Shown: positions 1 to 7,406 of the stretch, in pieces
Position numbering within the stretch: the stretch's first letter is position 1
Layout of the letters: each line of letters opens with the position of its first letter
Assembly: GCF_026341775.1 (NCBI RefSeq)
Contig: NZ_JAPEOB010000003.1
Coordinates: 1,054,001-1,118,000 of the forward strand
Direction of reading: 5' to 3'
From: Streptomyces sp. NBC_00654
GTDB lineage: Bacteria; Actinomycetota; Actinomycetes; Streptomycetales; Streptomycetaceae
DNA length: 64,000 nucleotides
Translations under genes and position numbers: made by a program
The notes under the pieces: generated by a model
Told to the model about the DNA's origin: nothing
Database searches by the model: none
What the model saw: the letters and a program-made list of their open reading frames with translations, nothing else

Positions 1-623
1 ATGGTGCGGTGGTCGGTCTCGAAGCCGACGCGCGGGCGGTGCGCCTCGACGCGCAGTGCCTCGTACGCCAGGATGCCCGCGACCGGACCGTGGCCGGCCG
101 CGTACTCCTCCAGATCGGCACGGGGCAGGAACAGGTCCCGGCCGTGCGGGGTCTCCCGTACGGCGATGCCCTCGGGCGCCTGGGCGATGGAACCGGCCGG
201 CAGATGGACGACGGCGATGTCGTCGGTACGGTCGGCGACCTCGACCCGGTAGAAGAACTTCATCGAGTCCAGATAGGCGATGAGCTCGCCCTGTGTATCC
301 GGCTCGACGTGCATCCAGACCCGCTCGCCGTCGTCGACCAGATACATCGCGTGTTCGATGTGCCCGTTCGAGGTCAGGATCAGCGCCTCGGTGGCCTGGC
401 CGGGGGGGAGCTCGCTGACGTGCTGGGTGAGCAGCAGGTGCAGCCAGGCCAGCCGGTCGTCGCCGCTGACGGTGACGACGCCCCGGTGCGACAGGTCGAC
501 GAGACCGCTGCCGTCGGCGAGGGCTCGTTGTTCGCGGAACAGATCGCCGTAGTGCGCGGCGACACCTTCGTCGCGGCCCTCGGCGGGGACGGCGCCGGGC
601 AGGGACAGCAGGGGGCTCTTCAT
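1..623 (-). CDS. ygfZ: YgfZ/GcvT-like folate-binding protein, 3' end outside window
   Basis: The N-terminal 207 residues are visible and the frame runs off the left edge. The protein begins MKSPLLSLPGAVPAEGRDEG and continues with a GcvT-like aminomethyltransferase fold, including GLVDLSHRGVVTVSGDDRLAWLHLLLTQHV and the glycine-rich turns of the family. YgfZ proteins bind tetrahydrofolate and support repair or assembly of some Fe-S enzymes. The typical length is about 320 residues, so roughly a third is missing here. The KGCYxGQE signature lies beyond the window edge and cannot be checked. The ATG at 621-623 is the only sensible start. The gene faces away from nothing obvious and is followed upstream by nur on the same strand. 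Confidence 0.85.
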   Translation of the reverse strand, partial: MKSPLLSLPGAVPAEGRDEGVAAHYGDLFREQRALADGSGLVDLSHRGVVTVSGDDRLAWLHLLLTQHVSELPPGQATEALILTSNGHIEHAMYLVDDGERVWMHVEPDTQGELIAYLDSMKFFYRVEVADRTDDIAVVHLPAGSIAQAPEGIAVRETPHGRDLFLPRADLEEYAAGHGPVAGILAYEALRVEAHRPRVGFETDHRT

Positions 624-671
624 GCGCCCAGCCTACGACCCGGCGGCGGGAAGCCGCCTCGGCCTTGAGCC

Positions 672-1190
672 CTAGGCCTTCTCGGCCCTGCCGGCGTTCT
701 TGAGCTCGTCGGCCTTCCCGGCCCTGCCGGGCTCGTCGGCGTTCTCGGGCTTCTGTTCCGCCGCCCGCTGCGCCTTCGCCGCACAGCCGTCGCAACGGCC
801 GAAGATCGCGAAGTGCTTCATGTCCGTCTCGAAGCCGAAGGTGTCCCTGAGCTTCGCGGTGAATTCCGCGACCACGTCGACATCCGCCTCGATGACGTCC
901 GCGCAGTCCCGGCAGACCAGGTGGATGTGGTGGTGGCGGTCGGCCAGGTGGTACGTCGGGGCGCCGTGCCCGAGGTGGGCGTGGCTGACCAGTCCGAGCT
1001 CCTCCAGGAGCTCCAGGGTCCGGTACACGGTGGAGATGTTCACGCCCGACGCGGTCCGGCGCACCTCGCAGAGGATGTCGTCGGGCGTCGCGTGCTCCAG
1101 CGTGTCGACGGCCTCCAGGACAAGCTGGCGCTGAGGCGTCAGCCGGTAGCCACGCTGCCGAAGATCGGTCTTCCAGTCGGTGCTCACCAC
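672..1190 (-). CDS. nur: Fur-family nickel-responsive regulator Nur
   Basis: This is a Fur-family repressor of 172 residues. It has an N-terminal winged helix (RQRGYRLTPQRQLVLEAV, then SGVNISTVYRTLELLEELG) and a C-terminal dimerisation and metal domain with a HHHIHLVCRDC cluster. A second motif, MKHFAIFGRCDGC, completes the metal sites. The sequence matches my memory of S. coelicolor Nur (SCO4180), which senses Ni and controls nickel uptake and sodF. The tail after FGRCDGC is longer than in S. coelicolor and is rich in Lys, Glu and Ala. Two adjacent GTG codons are possible starts (1188-1190 or 1185-1187). No Shine-Dalgarno is present and a -10-like TACACT lies about 7 bases upstream, so translation may be leaderless. 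Zur is the main alternative identity and is less likely. Confidence 0.85.
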   Translation of the reverse strand: MVSTDWKTDLRQRGYRLTPQRQLVLEAVDTLEHATPDDILCEVRRTASGVNISTVYRTLELLEELGLVSHAHLGHGAPTYHLADRHHHIHLVCRDCADVIEADVDVVAEFTAKLRDTFGFETDMKHFAIFGRCDGCAAKAQRAAEQKPENADEPGRAGKADELKNAGRAEKA

Positions 1191-1196
1191 ACGGCC

Positions 1197-1202
1197 AGTG
1201 TA
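1197..1202 (-). promoter_or_regulatory. candidate -10 element of nur
   Basis: Read on the minus strand this is TACACT, about 7 bases before the GTG start of nur, which fits a leaderless transcript. No convincing -35 was assigned. Confidence 0.4.
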
Positions 1203-1287
1203 GGTCCGGATGAGCACCTCCCCGCAGCCCCCGGGAACTGCCGGACTCGGGAACCGCCGTCCCCGGAACCGCCGTCCCTCCCCGGGA

Positions 1288-1860
1288 CTACTTGAAGAAC
1301 GCGATGCCGTCGTCGGGCATGTCCTCGAGGTTCCGCGCCATCTCGGCGACCTCTTCCGGCGTGACGACCTTCTTCAGGTGCGCCGACATGTAGGGGCGCA
1401 GCTCGACCTCGGGGGTCGCCTTCTCGCCGACCCACATCAGGTCGCTCTTCACATACCCGTAGAGCCGCTTCCCGCCGCTGTACGGGCCGGAGGCCGCCGT
1501 CCGGGCCACCGCGTCGGTGACCAGGTCGATCTGCGGCTTCTGGTCGGCCAGCTCGCCGTACCAGATCTCGACGATGCCCTGGTCACGGACCATGACGACC
1601 TCGACCTTGCGGTCCTTGTCGATGCGCCAGTAGCCGGACTCGGTCTCCAGCGGCCGGACCTGGTTGCCCTCGTCGTCGAGCACCCAGGTGTGCGAAACGT
1701 ACTCCAGGAAGTCCCGGCCGTCGTGGCTGAAGGTGACCTCCTGGCCGAAGTTGCACTTCTCGGCACCGGGGAAGTCGGAAACCCCCGCGCCCGCCCAGTT
1801 GCCCAGGAGGAAGGCCAGCGGAACGAGGTCCGGGTGGAGGTCGGACGGAATCGAGATCAT
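1288..1860 (-). CDS. nitrobindin-family heme-binding beta-barrel protein
   Basis: This 190-residue protein opens with LVPLAFLLGNWAGAG at residues 12-26. That carries the GxWxGxG signature of the FABP-like nitrobindin/THAP4 barrel. The C-terminal part has SAHLKKV, where the conserved heme-ligating His of actinobacterial nitrobindins (Mycobacterium Rv2717c type) is expected. Such proteins bind ferric heme on an open barrel face and are proposed to handle NO or peroxynitrite. The length is close to the family norm of about 160-200. The ATG at 1858-1860 gives a standard N-terminus. It lies between nur and a 33-residue membrane peptide on the same strand. Confidence 0.85.
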   Translation of the reverse strand: MISIPSDLHPDLVPLAFLLGNWAGAGVSDFPGAEKCNFGQEVTFSHDGRDFLEYVSHTWVLDDEGNQVRPLETESGYWRIDKDRKVEVVMVRDQGIVEIWYGELADQKPQIDLVTDAVARTAASGPYSGGKRLYGYVKSDLMWVGEKATPEVELRPYMSAHLKKVVTPEEVAEMARNLEDMPDDGIAFFK

Positions 1861-1906
1861 GGGCGTCTCAGACGATCTGTGAGGGAGCGGCGGAGTTCGA
1901 CGAGGG

Positions 1907-2008
1907 TCAGCGCTGGCCCTGGTACAGCTTCTTCACGGTCACACCGGCGAAGGCGAGCACACCGACGCAGACCAGGACCAGCAGGGCGGAGAAGAATGCC
2001 TCAAGCAC
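1907..2008 (-). CDS. 33-aa single-pass membrane peptide
   Basis: A GTG-started ORF of 33 codons is preceded by GAGGAG 6-7 bases upstream. The peptide has a short N-terminus, one hydrophobic helix (FFSALLVLVCVGVLAFAGV, residues 5-23) and a basic tail VKKLYQGQR. That is the layout of a single-span inner-membrane miniprotein. Codon use is GC-rich at third positions, as in real Streptomyces genes. It follows nitrobindin's promoter side on the same strand, with a strong terminator hairpin further upstream. I do not know its function. It could be a conserved Streptomyces small protein or a regulator of an envelope complex. Confidence 0.7.
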   Translation of the reverse strand: MLEAFFSALLVLVCVGVLAFAGVTVKKLYQGQR

Positions 2009-2044
2009 GGGGGCTCCTCGGAACGAGCGATATACGGCGGTACA

Positions 2045-2081
2045 GGGCCGGTCCCCAGCCTAATGGGTAGGGGACCGGCCC
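2045..2081. terminator. factor-independent terminator hairpin
   Basis: Perfect 12-bp arms GGGCCGGTCCCC (2045-2056) and GGGGACCGGCCC (2070-2081) enclose a 13-base loop. It lies just beyond the stop codon of the minus-strand gene at 2095, so it should end that three-gene transcript. There is no T-run, which is common in Streptomyces. Confidence 0.75.
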
Positions 2082-2094
2082 TCTCGTTCAGGTC

Positions 2095-2973
2095 TCAGCC
2101 GAGCAGCTGGTTCTGGAGTATCAGCGTCTGCTGGAACGGGACGCGCGCCGCCTCCTTCCCGCCCTTCCGGGTGTGGATGACCAGGGCGAGGGTGTCGCCC
2201 GCGACGGCGTACGACTGGCGTACGTGCTCACCGTCGGACGGGGCCTTCTCGGTGAACGTGTACGAGAGGACGCCCGGCACCACCGCTGTGGCGTCCCAGG
2301 TCTCGTCGAACTCCATCCCGTCGGTTCCGGCGAGCGGTGTACCGGCCTCGACGCCGATGCCCAGGTCGTCGCGCAGCTCGCCCGCGAAGGCTCCGGAGTT
2401 GAACTGGAGCAGATAGATCCGGGACGCGGTGCCGTCCGGCATGGTCCAGCCGCGGGCCGCGATGTGCCGCAGCGCGGAGTCCTTGATCAGCTGGGACACC
2501 TCGTCCCGCTTCCCCTTCTCGTACTCCGCGACGAACTGTCCGGTGGGGACCCAGTCCCCGGTCAGCTTCTTGTCCGGCACCGCTCCGGCCGGGGCGGGCA
2601 GCAGCAGCTCCCGCAGGTCGGCGTGGTGCACCTCGGCGGGGTTGCCGTCGCTGAAGGGGCGCAGCGCACCGGCCGGGAGCGCGGGCAGCGTCAGCTCGGG
2701 GTAGTCCCAGCGCCCGTCGCCCTCGGTGGCGAGCCCCGGTACGTCCGTGCGGTCCATCGCGGTGAGGCCGAGGGCCGTGCCGGTGCCGACCGAGCCGAGC
2801 ACCAGCACGGCGGCGGTCCAGCGCGCCACGGCCCGCAGAACGCGGCGGGGGGCCTTGGGCCGCGGGTCCGGCCGGGGCACCTCCGCCTCCGCCTCGGTCT
2901 CCGCCGTCACCGCCTCCGCCTCCGCCGCCGTCACCGCCTTCGTCTCCGTCTCCGTCTCCGTCTGCTCGGTCAT
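2095..2973 (-). CDS. membrane-anchored protein with acidic N-terminal repeat, unknown function
   Basis: This is a 292-residue protein. The first ~35 residues are a low-complexity Thr/Glu/Ala stretch (TETETETKAVTAAEAEA). A Pro/Arg-rich segment, a single helix at about residues 55-75 (TAAVLVLGSVGTGTALGLTAM) and an extracellular domain of about 210 residues follow. I do not recognise the domain. The start overlaps the stop of the upstream gene by ATGA (2970-2973), so the two are translationally coupled. The next two genes upstream share the architecture: cytoplasmic tail, one helix, then an outer domain containing an LRELLLP or LRKLLI motif. They look like a diverged paralogous trio acting together at the cell surface. 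Confidence 0.75.
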   Translation of the reverse strand: MTEQTETETETKAVTAAEAEAVTAETEAEAEVPRPDPRPKAPRRVLRAVARWTAAVLVLGSVGTGTALGLTAMDRTDVPGLATEGDGRWDYPELTLPALPAGALRPFSDGNPAEVHHADLRELLLPAPAGAVPDKKLTGDWVPTGQFVAEYEKGKRDEVSQLIKDSALRHIAARGWTMPDGTASRIYLLQFNSGAFAGELRDDLGIGVEAGTPLAGTDGMEFDETWDATAVVPGVLSYTFTEKAPSDGEHVRQSYAVAGDTLALVIHTRKGGKEAARVPFQQTLILQNQLLG

Positions 2974-3749
2974 ACGTACTCCCCCGGAGACTTGATGTGG
3001 TCGAGCTGGTCCTTCACGAGGGCGGCGACGTCGGACGTGCTGAACGGATCGGTGCCGCTCGCCGCGACCGTGACGAGCGCCTCCCCGTCGTACGCGAAGC
3101 AGAGCATCCCGTCGATCTTGTCCTTGTCCTTGTCCTTGTCCTTGGGCAGCCGGTAGCAGGCGGCCTTCTTGTGACCCTGGATCTTCGGGCCCTTCCGGAA
3201 GCTCCCGATGGCGTCCAGCAGCTCCGTCTGCCCCTCGTACATGTCGTGGACGGCCTTCGTGTCCCGCATCTTCGAGATCTGGATCTCGACGACGAGGTCG
3301 TTGGCCATCGACACGTACGAGCGCTGCGCGATGCCCTGGATGCGGAGGCGGTCGATGCGCTTGTCCAGCTCCCGGCGCTGCTTGCCCGCCAGACCGCGGC
3401 CCATCTCCTTCATCGCGGCCGTGGCCTTCTTGCCGCTTCTCTCGCTGTCGTTGCCGAACTCGGCGATGTCCGGGCCGAGCCGGTAGGCCCCGGGCACCGG
3501 CAGCAGCAGCTTGCTCAGCTCGGTGGTGGCCCGGCCCCGGTCGGCCCCGGCGGCCGGGTCCTTGCCGGGCTCGTCGCCGGTCTCCGCCCAGAGGGTCGTG
3601 GCGACGGTGCGGTCCGCGGTGTCCGCGGTGTTCTTGATGTACGCGCCGGCACCGCCGACCGCACCGAGGACCAGGACGAACGGCAGCACGGTGAGTATCA
3701 GCCGCCGGACCCTGGTGCCACGCCCGGAGGGGTTCGTCTCGTCGTTCAC
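2970..3749 (-). CDS. membrane-anchored protein, middle paralog of trio
   Basis: This 259-residue protein starts at GTG 3747-3749, overlapping the upstream stop by 4 bases. A basic N-terminus (GRGTRVRRLI) precedes one helix (LTVLPFVLVLGAVGGAGAYI, about residues 16-35). An extracytoplasmic domain follows with TELSKLLLPVPGAYRLGPD and a KDKDKDKDK run near residue 205, encoded by a short in-frame repeat. No catalytic motif is evident. The C-terminal stretch DALVTV..FSTSDVAALVKDQLDHI resembles a sensor or binding fold but I cannot name it. It is the middle of three overlapping genes. Confidence 0.75.
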   Translation of the reverse strand: MNDETNPSGRGTRVRRLILTVLPFVLVLGAVGGAGAYIKNTADTADRTVATTLWAETGDEPGKDPAAGADRGRATTELSKLLLPVPGAYRLGPDIAEFGNDSERSGKKATAAMKEMGRGLAGKQRRELDKRIDRLRIQGIAQRSYVSMANDLVVEIQISKMRDTKAVHDMYEGQTELLDAIGSFRKGPKIQGHKKAACYRLPKDKDKDKDKIDGMLCFAYDGEALVTVAASGTDPFSTSDVAALVKDQLDHIKSPGEYV

Positions 3750-4609
3750 AGCCGCTCCAGCTGTCGCTCGGCCAGCTTCCGGATGTCCTTCTTGCTGATC
3801 GGCACGGTGTCGTACACATGGATGTCGACCACGATGTCGCCGCGCCGGGCCAGGGCTCTGGCCTTGTAGGACGGCAGGTAGCCCGCCTTCCGCTCGACGT
3901 CGTACACGTAGTACCGGCCCTCGCCGCTGCCCTTGATCGGATCGCCCTCGTTGCCCGCGCCCTCGCTCTCGGACGGCATGTACGACACCTGGCCGCTGAA
4001 GTACGCCTCGGCGCCCAGCAGCGCGGCGGAGCGGAACTGAACGAGGTTGACGAGCGTCTCCCGGTACTGTCCCTGCCGCCATGAGGCGGACGCGATCCGG
4101 CGGAGGTCGTCCCCCGCCAGCGTCTCGAACATGTAGTTCTCGGACTTGAAGGTCAGGGCGTACGTGTCGAGCGCGATCCAGCCGTCGTCGGCCCGCAGGC
4201 CCAGCCCGGCCTTCCCGGCCCCCTTGGGCCGGTCGATCAGCAGCTTGCGCAGATCGCCGTCCGTCCTGACCTGCCGGTCCTGCGCCACGGGAAGCGGGCC
4301 CGGGACCTTGTCGGCGGGCAGCGGTTTCGCCGGGTAGCCGAGACCCGGCTGCGACAGTGCGGCCAGCGGCGTCGGGGCGCGCTCGGCCTGGATCCCGTAG
4401 CCGACGGCGGCACCTCCGGCGATGCCGAGCAGCGCGGCGGCGGCGATGAGCAGCGTCGTACGGCCGCGTGGACGCCGCCGTACGGGGCTGTCGGGAACAG
4501 TGGAATCAGCAAGAACTGCGGGTACAGCGGGAACTGCGGGTACAGCGGGAGCGACGGGGGCGGAAGGTGGCTCCGCCGGAACGTCGGGAATGGTGTCGTT
4601 CAGTTCCAA
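3746..4609 (-). CDS. membrane-anchored protein, first paralog of trio
   Basis: This 287-residue protein is predicted to start at TTG 4607-4609, with a GGGGGA ribosome-binding site about 6 bases upstream. No ATG or GTG fits better. The N-terminal tail has APAVPAVPAVPAV repeats. A helix (TTLLIAAAALLGIAGGAAVGYGI, about residues 50-72) and an outer domain with LRKLLIDRPKGA follow. The C-terminus DIVVDIHVYDTVPISKKDIRKLAERQLERL resembles a similar C-terminal segment of the middle paralog. This is the first gene of the overlapping trio. It diverges from the DsrE-like gene at 4716. Its function is not recognised. Confidence 0.7.
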   Translation of the reverse strand: MELNDTIPDVPAEPPSAPVAPAVPAVPAVPAVLADSTVPDSPVRRRPRGRTTLLIAAAALLGIAGGAAVGYGIQAERAPTPLAALSQPGLGYPAKPLPADKVPGPLPVAQDRQVRTDGDLRKLLIDRPKGAGKAGLGLRADDGWIALDTYALTFKSENYMFETLAGDDLRRIASASWRQGQYRETLVNLVQFRSAALLGAEAYFSGQVSYMPSESEGAGNEGDPIKGSGEGRYYVYDVERKAGYLPSYKARALARRGDIVVDIHVYDTVPISKKDIRKLAERQLERL

Positions 4610-4715
4610 AAGGGGTCCCCCCACGAGACCTGAGGCGCAGATTCCGAATACTGCGCACACAGCTGACCCACAGGTGCAGGGGGAGGTTGCACGCACTCCG
4701 ATTACAGTTCGGCAT

Positions 4716-5078
4716 ATGCCGAAGAAGCTCGTGATCAAGGTGACCGCAGGGGCCGAATCCGCCGAGCGCTGCTCCCAGGCCTTCACCGTGGCGGCCGTGG
4801 CCGTCGCCAGTGGTGTGGAGGTCTCGCTGTGGCTGACCGGGGAGTCCTCGTGGTTCGCCCTGCCCGGTCGCGCCGCCGAGTTCGAACTGCCGCACGCCGC
4901 GCCGCTCCCCGACCTGCTCGACTCGATCCTGGCGGGCGGGCGCGTCACGCTCTGCACGCAGTGCGCGACGCGGCGCGACCTCACCGAGAAGGACCTGCTG
5001 GAGGGCGTACGGATCGCGGGCGCCCAGGTCTTCGTACAGGAAGCCATGGCCGACGACACCCAGGCCCTCGTCTACTGA
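4716..5078 (+). CDS. DsrE/DsrF-like sulfur-relay family protein
   Basis: This 120-residue protein has the alternating beta-alpha layout of the DsrE/YchN fold: KKLVIKVTAGAESAERCSQAFTVAAVAVASG, then VSLWLTGESSWFALPGRA. A later segment, RVTLCTQCATRRDL, carries a CTQC pair that could be the sulfur-accepting site. Members of the fold pass persulfide sulfur between proteins or act as membrane-associated accessory subunits. The thiosulfate sulfurtransferase 1.3 kb away is consistent with sulfur handling but is not proof. The ATG at 4716 is chosen because it begins the family N-terminus. Confidence 0.75.
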   Translation: MPKKLVIKVTAGAESAERCSQAFTVAAVAVASGVEVSLWLTGESSWFALPGRAAEFELPHAAPLPDLLDSILAGGRVTLCTQCATRRDLTEKDLLEGVRIAGAQVFVQEAMADDTQALVY

Positions 5079-5106
5079 GGGCTCCCCCGTCCGCCGGAAG
5101 GCATTC

Positions 5107-5367
5107 CTACCGGCGGCGCTTCTTGCCGTCGAGCTCGTCCCACCACTCGTCGGACTTCGGGTCGCCGGACGGGTCGTCCCACCAACGGTCCTCCGGGCCG
5201 CGCCGGTTCGCCACCATCGCCGCGACCGGCGGGATGACCATGGCGACGAAGCACATCCCGATGGCTACCGGCATCGACCAGAGGCGTACGACGGCCCAGG
5301 CGGAGACGAAGAGGACGATGCATCCGCCCATCATCAGGAAATAGCCGCGACGGCGCCGGGCGTACAT
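5107..5367 (-). CDS. DUF3099-type small membrane protein
   Basis: This 86-residue protein begins MYARRRRGYFLMMGGCI. It has two predicted transmembrane helices (about residues 9-27 and 31-50) and an acidic, Trp-rich cytoplasmic tail (RWWDDPSGDPKSDEWWDELDGKKRRR). The pattern fits DUF3099, a conserved actinobacterial membrane family without known function. Length and charge are typical. It is convergent with the DsrE-like gene and lies downstream of a terminator at 5477-5528. Confidence 0.75.
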   Translation of the reverse strand: MYARRRRGYFLMMGGCIVLFVSAWAVVRLWSMPVAIGMCFVAMVIPPVAAMVANRRGPEDRWWDDPSGDPKSDEWWDELDGKKRRR

Positions 5368-5476
5368 ACCTCCAGCGTAGGTCCGGTTCCGTGCGCGGCC
5401 CAGAGCGCGTGCGCGGCCCGGAGCGCGCGTACCCGGGCCGCGCACCGGGTACGGCCACCGGCCACCGGACGGCGCG

Positions 5477-5528
5477 AAGGGCCGCACCCCTGCTCAGGTG
5501 GCGTCCAACCCCCTGGGGTGCGGCCCTT
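5477..5528. terminator. terminator of the sulfurtransferase operon
   Basis: Arms of 14 bp match perfectly: AAGGGCCGCACCCC (5477-5490) and GGGGTGCGGCCCTT (5515-5528). It lies downstream of DUF1416 on the minus strand and should end the leader peptide-sulfurtransferase-DUF1416 transcript. Confidence 0.75.
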
Positions 5529-5612
5529 CGGCCGGTCCTGCGTCGCGCGTTGTACGCCGCGCGTGCGTCGCGCGGTGCGTGCGTCGCGTCTGCCGGAACT
5601 AGGGCGTGTGTC

Positions 5613-5900
5613 CTAGACGGCGATCGCGACCTCGGAGAGGCCACCGGTCTGCGCCACGACCGTACGGTCGGCGCTGCCGCCCGGGACCAGGGCGCGAAGC
5701 GTCCAGGTGCCCTCGGCCGCGTAGAAGCGGAACTGTCCGGTCGCCGAGGTCGGGACCTCGGCGGTGAACTCGCCGGTCGAGTCCAGCAGACGGACGTAAC
5801 CGGTGACGGGCTCGCCGTCACGGGTCACGCTGCCCTGGATGGTGGTCTCACCGGGCTTGATCGTCGAAGCGTCGGGGCCGCCGGCCTGTGCTCCACACAT
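5613..5900 (-). CDS. DUF1416 protein, sulfurtransferase partner
   Basis: This 95-residue protein begins MCGAQAGGPDAS and then has a small beta-sandwich (TTIQGSVTRDGEPVTGYVRLLD, FTAEVPTSATGQFRFYAAEGTWTLRALV). It matches DUF1416, a family nearly always encoded next to a rhodanese-type thiosulfate sulfurtransferase in actinobacteria. The conserved Cys at position 2 is a plausible sulfur acceptor, but that is inference. The gene follows the sulfurtransferase by 82 bases on the same strand and ends before a strong terminator. Confidence 0.85.
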   Translation of the reverse strand: MCGAQAGGPDASTIKPGETTIQGSVTRDGEPVTGYVRLLDSTGEFTAEVPTSATGQFRFYAAEGTWTLRALVPGGSADRTVVAQTGGLSEVAIAV

Positions 5901-5982
5901 GGTGTTCTGTCCTTCTGGTCGAAGTCCTGCTGATCGGTCGAGCGGTCCCGCGGAAACCGTGTCGCGGAACTGCGCTGCGGTA

Positions 5983-6822
5983 CTACTTGGCGGCGCCGAG
6001 CTCGATCGGCACGCCGACGAGGGAGCCGTACTCGGTCCACGAACCGTCGTAGTTCTTGACATTCTCCTGGCCGAGCAGCTCGTGCAGCACGAACCAGGTG
6101 AGCGCGGAGCGCTCACCGATGCGGCAGTACGCGATGGTGTCCTTCGCCAGGTCGACCTTCTCGGCCTCGTAGAGGGCCTTGAGCTCGTCGTCCGACTTGA
6201 AGGTGCCGTCGTCGTTGGCGTTCTTCGACCACGGGATGTTGCGGGCGCTCGGCACGTGGCCGGGGCGCTGCGACTGCTCCTGCGGGAGGTGGGCCGGGGC
6301 GAGCAGCTTGCCGCTGAACTCGTCGGGCGACCGCACGTCGACCAGGTTCAGGCTGCCGATGGCCGCCACGACGTCGTCGCGGTAGGCGCGGATCGACTCG
6401 TCCTGCGGCTTGGCCTTGTACGAGGTGGCCGGGCGGGCCGGAACGGTGTCGACCAGGTCGCGGGAGTCGAGCTCCCACTTCTTGCGGCCGCCGTCGAGAA
6501 GCTTGACGTTCTCGTGGCCGTACAGCTTGAAGTACCAGTACGCGTACGAGGCGAACCAGTTGTTGTTGCCGCCGTACAGGACGACGAGCGTGTCGTTCGC
6601 GATGCCCTTCTCGGACAGGAGCTTCTCGAAGCCGGCCTGGTCGACGAAGTCACGGCGGACCGGGTCCTGGAGGTCCTTGGTCCAGTCGATCCGGATCGCG
6701 TTCCTGATGTGGTTCTTCTCGTAGGCCGAGGTGTCCTCGTCGACCTCGACGATGGCGACCTTCGGGTCGTCGATGTGGGCCTCGACCCAGTCGGCGTCTA
6801 CCAGGACGTCACTGCGGCTCAT
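5983..6822 (-). CDS. sseA: thiosulfate sulfurtransferase (two-domain rhodanese)
   Basis: This 279-residue tandem rhodanese transfers sulfane sulfur from thiosulfate to cyanide or protein thiols. The inactive first domain (residues 1-125) has the GGNNNWFASYAYWYFKLYG segment. The second domain carries the active loop CRIGERS, with the catalytic Cys near residue 233, as in CysA/SseA of mycobacteria. The expected length is about 277. It heads an operon with DUF1416. The untranslated region upstream (about 150 bases) encodes a Cys-containing leader peptide at 6977-7057, so expression is probably tied to cysteine supply. In Streptomyces the gene is often annotated cysA. Confidence 0.9.
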   Translation of the reverse strand: MSRSDVLVDADWVEAHIDDPKVAIVEVDEDTSAYEKNHIRNAIRIDWTKDLQDPVRRDFVDQAGFEKLLSEKGIANDTLVVLYGGNNNWFASYAYWYFKLYGHENVKLLDGGRKKWELDSRDLVDTVPARPATSYKAKPQDESIRAYRDDVVAAIGSLNLVDVRSPDEFSGKLLAPAHLPQEQSQRPGHVPSARNIPWSKNANDDGTFKSDDELKALYEAEKVDLAKDTIAYCRIGERSALTWFVLHELLGQENVKNYDGSWTEYGSLVGVPIELGAAK

Positions 6823-6976
6823 GTGTTCTCCTCCGGGGCAGTCTGCGGCGGGGTGATGCGGAGTGCGGGCGCGGGGTGTACGCGCAGATGCGCGGAGCGG
6901 GGCGCGTACGTAGCACTGGCTCGGCCCTGACGGTGGTCCGAGGGCCGGGGAAAGCAGAACGCTGAAGACGTCCCGC

Positions 6977-7057
6977 TCAGAAGGTGCGACAGAGCATGGC
7001 GGCGACGCGGCACAGGTCTACTGCCCGCCGCTTCGTGAGATCCGCCTGTCGCTTCAT
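6977..7057 (-). CDS. 26-aa cysteine-containing leader peptide
   Basis: A short ORF begins ATG 7055-7057 and encodes MKRQADLTKRRAVDLC followed by RVAAMLCRTF. It ends about 154 bases before the sulfurtransferase start. The RAVDLCRV..LCR pattern is the hallmark of the putative leader peptides seen upstream of sulfur genes across Streptomyces. In mycobacteria, Cys-rich upstream ORFs attenuate sulfur genes when cysteinyl-tRNA is plentiful. Here the two Cys codons lie near the 3' end, where stalling could change downstream folding. The regulatory role is inferred by analogy. Confidence 0.8.
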   Translation of the reverse strand: MKRQADLTKRRAVDLCRVAAMLCRTF

Positions 7058-7406
7058 GCGTCCGATCGTAGGGAGGTACGGGCGGAGATGTCACCGTCGT
7101 GTCAAATTATGAGACGGGATCGTCCGTGATGCGAGACTCCGGAGCGATGGCCGACGGCCGAGGACGGGGCGCCGGCGACGTGGGTGCCGGGTTCATCTGA
7201 GGACCGGACGTGACCGTCTCAGTATTTGGATCAGGGACCTGGAGCAGGGATCAGAGACCTGGAGCAGGGATCGGGGATCGGGAATCCGCATCAGGGATGC
7301 GGCAGGGCCGGGGCGTGCGCCGCCACCGCCCGGCGACCGGCCGCCGGGCGCATCGCCCCTCCGCCTCCCGGACCACTTCCCCGCCGCCCTCGGGCCCGGG
7401 GCCGTG
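7058..7406. other. gene-free interval with short direct repeats
   Basis: This 349-base spacer separates the sulfur locus from the LmeA-like gene. The part nearest 7058 should hold the promoter of the leader peptide. Between about 7229 and 7290 there are direct repeats of GGATCAGGGACCTGGAGCAG and shorter GGATCGG units. I see no gene in it. Confidence 0.6.

Noticed and set aside
1861..2094. tRNA or small RNA in the gap
   Set aside because: No cloverleaf or conserved tRNA box; the space is taken by a small ORF and a terminator.
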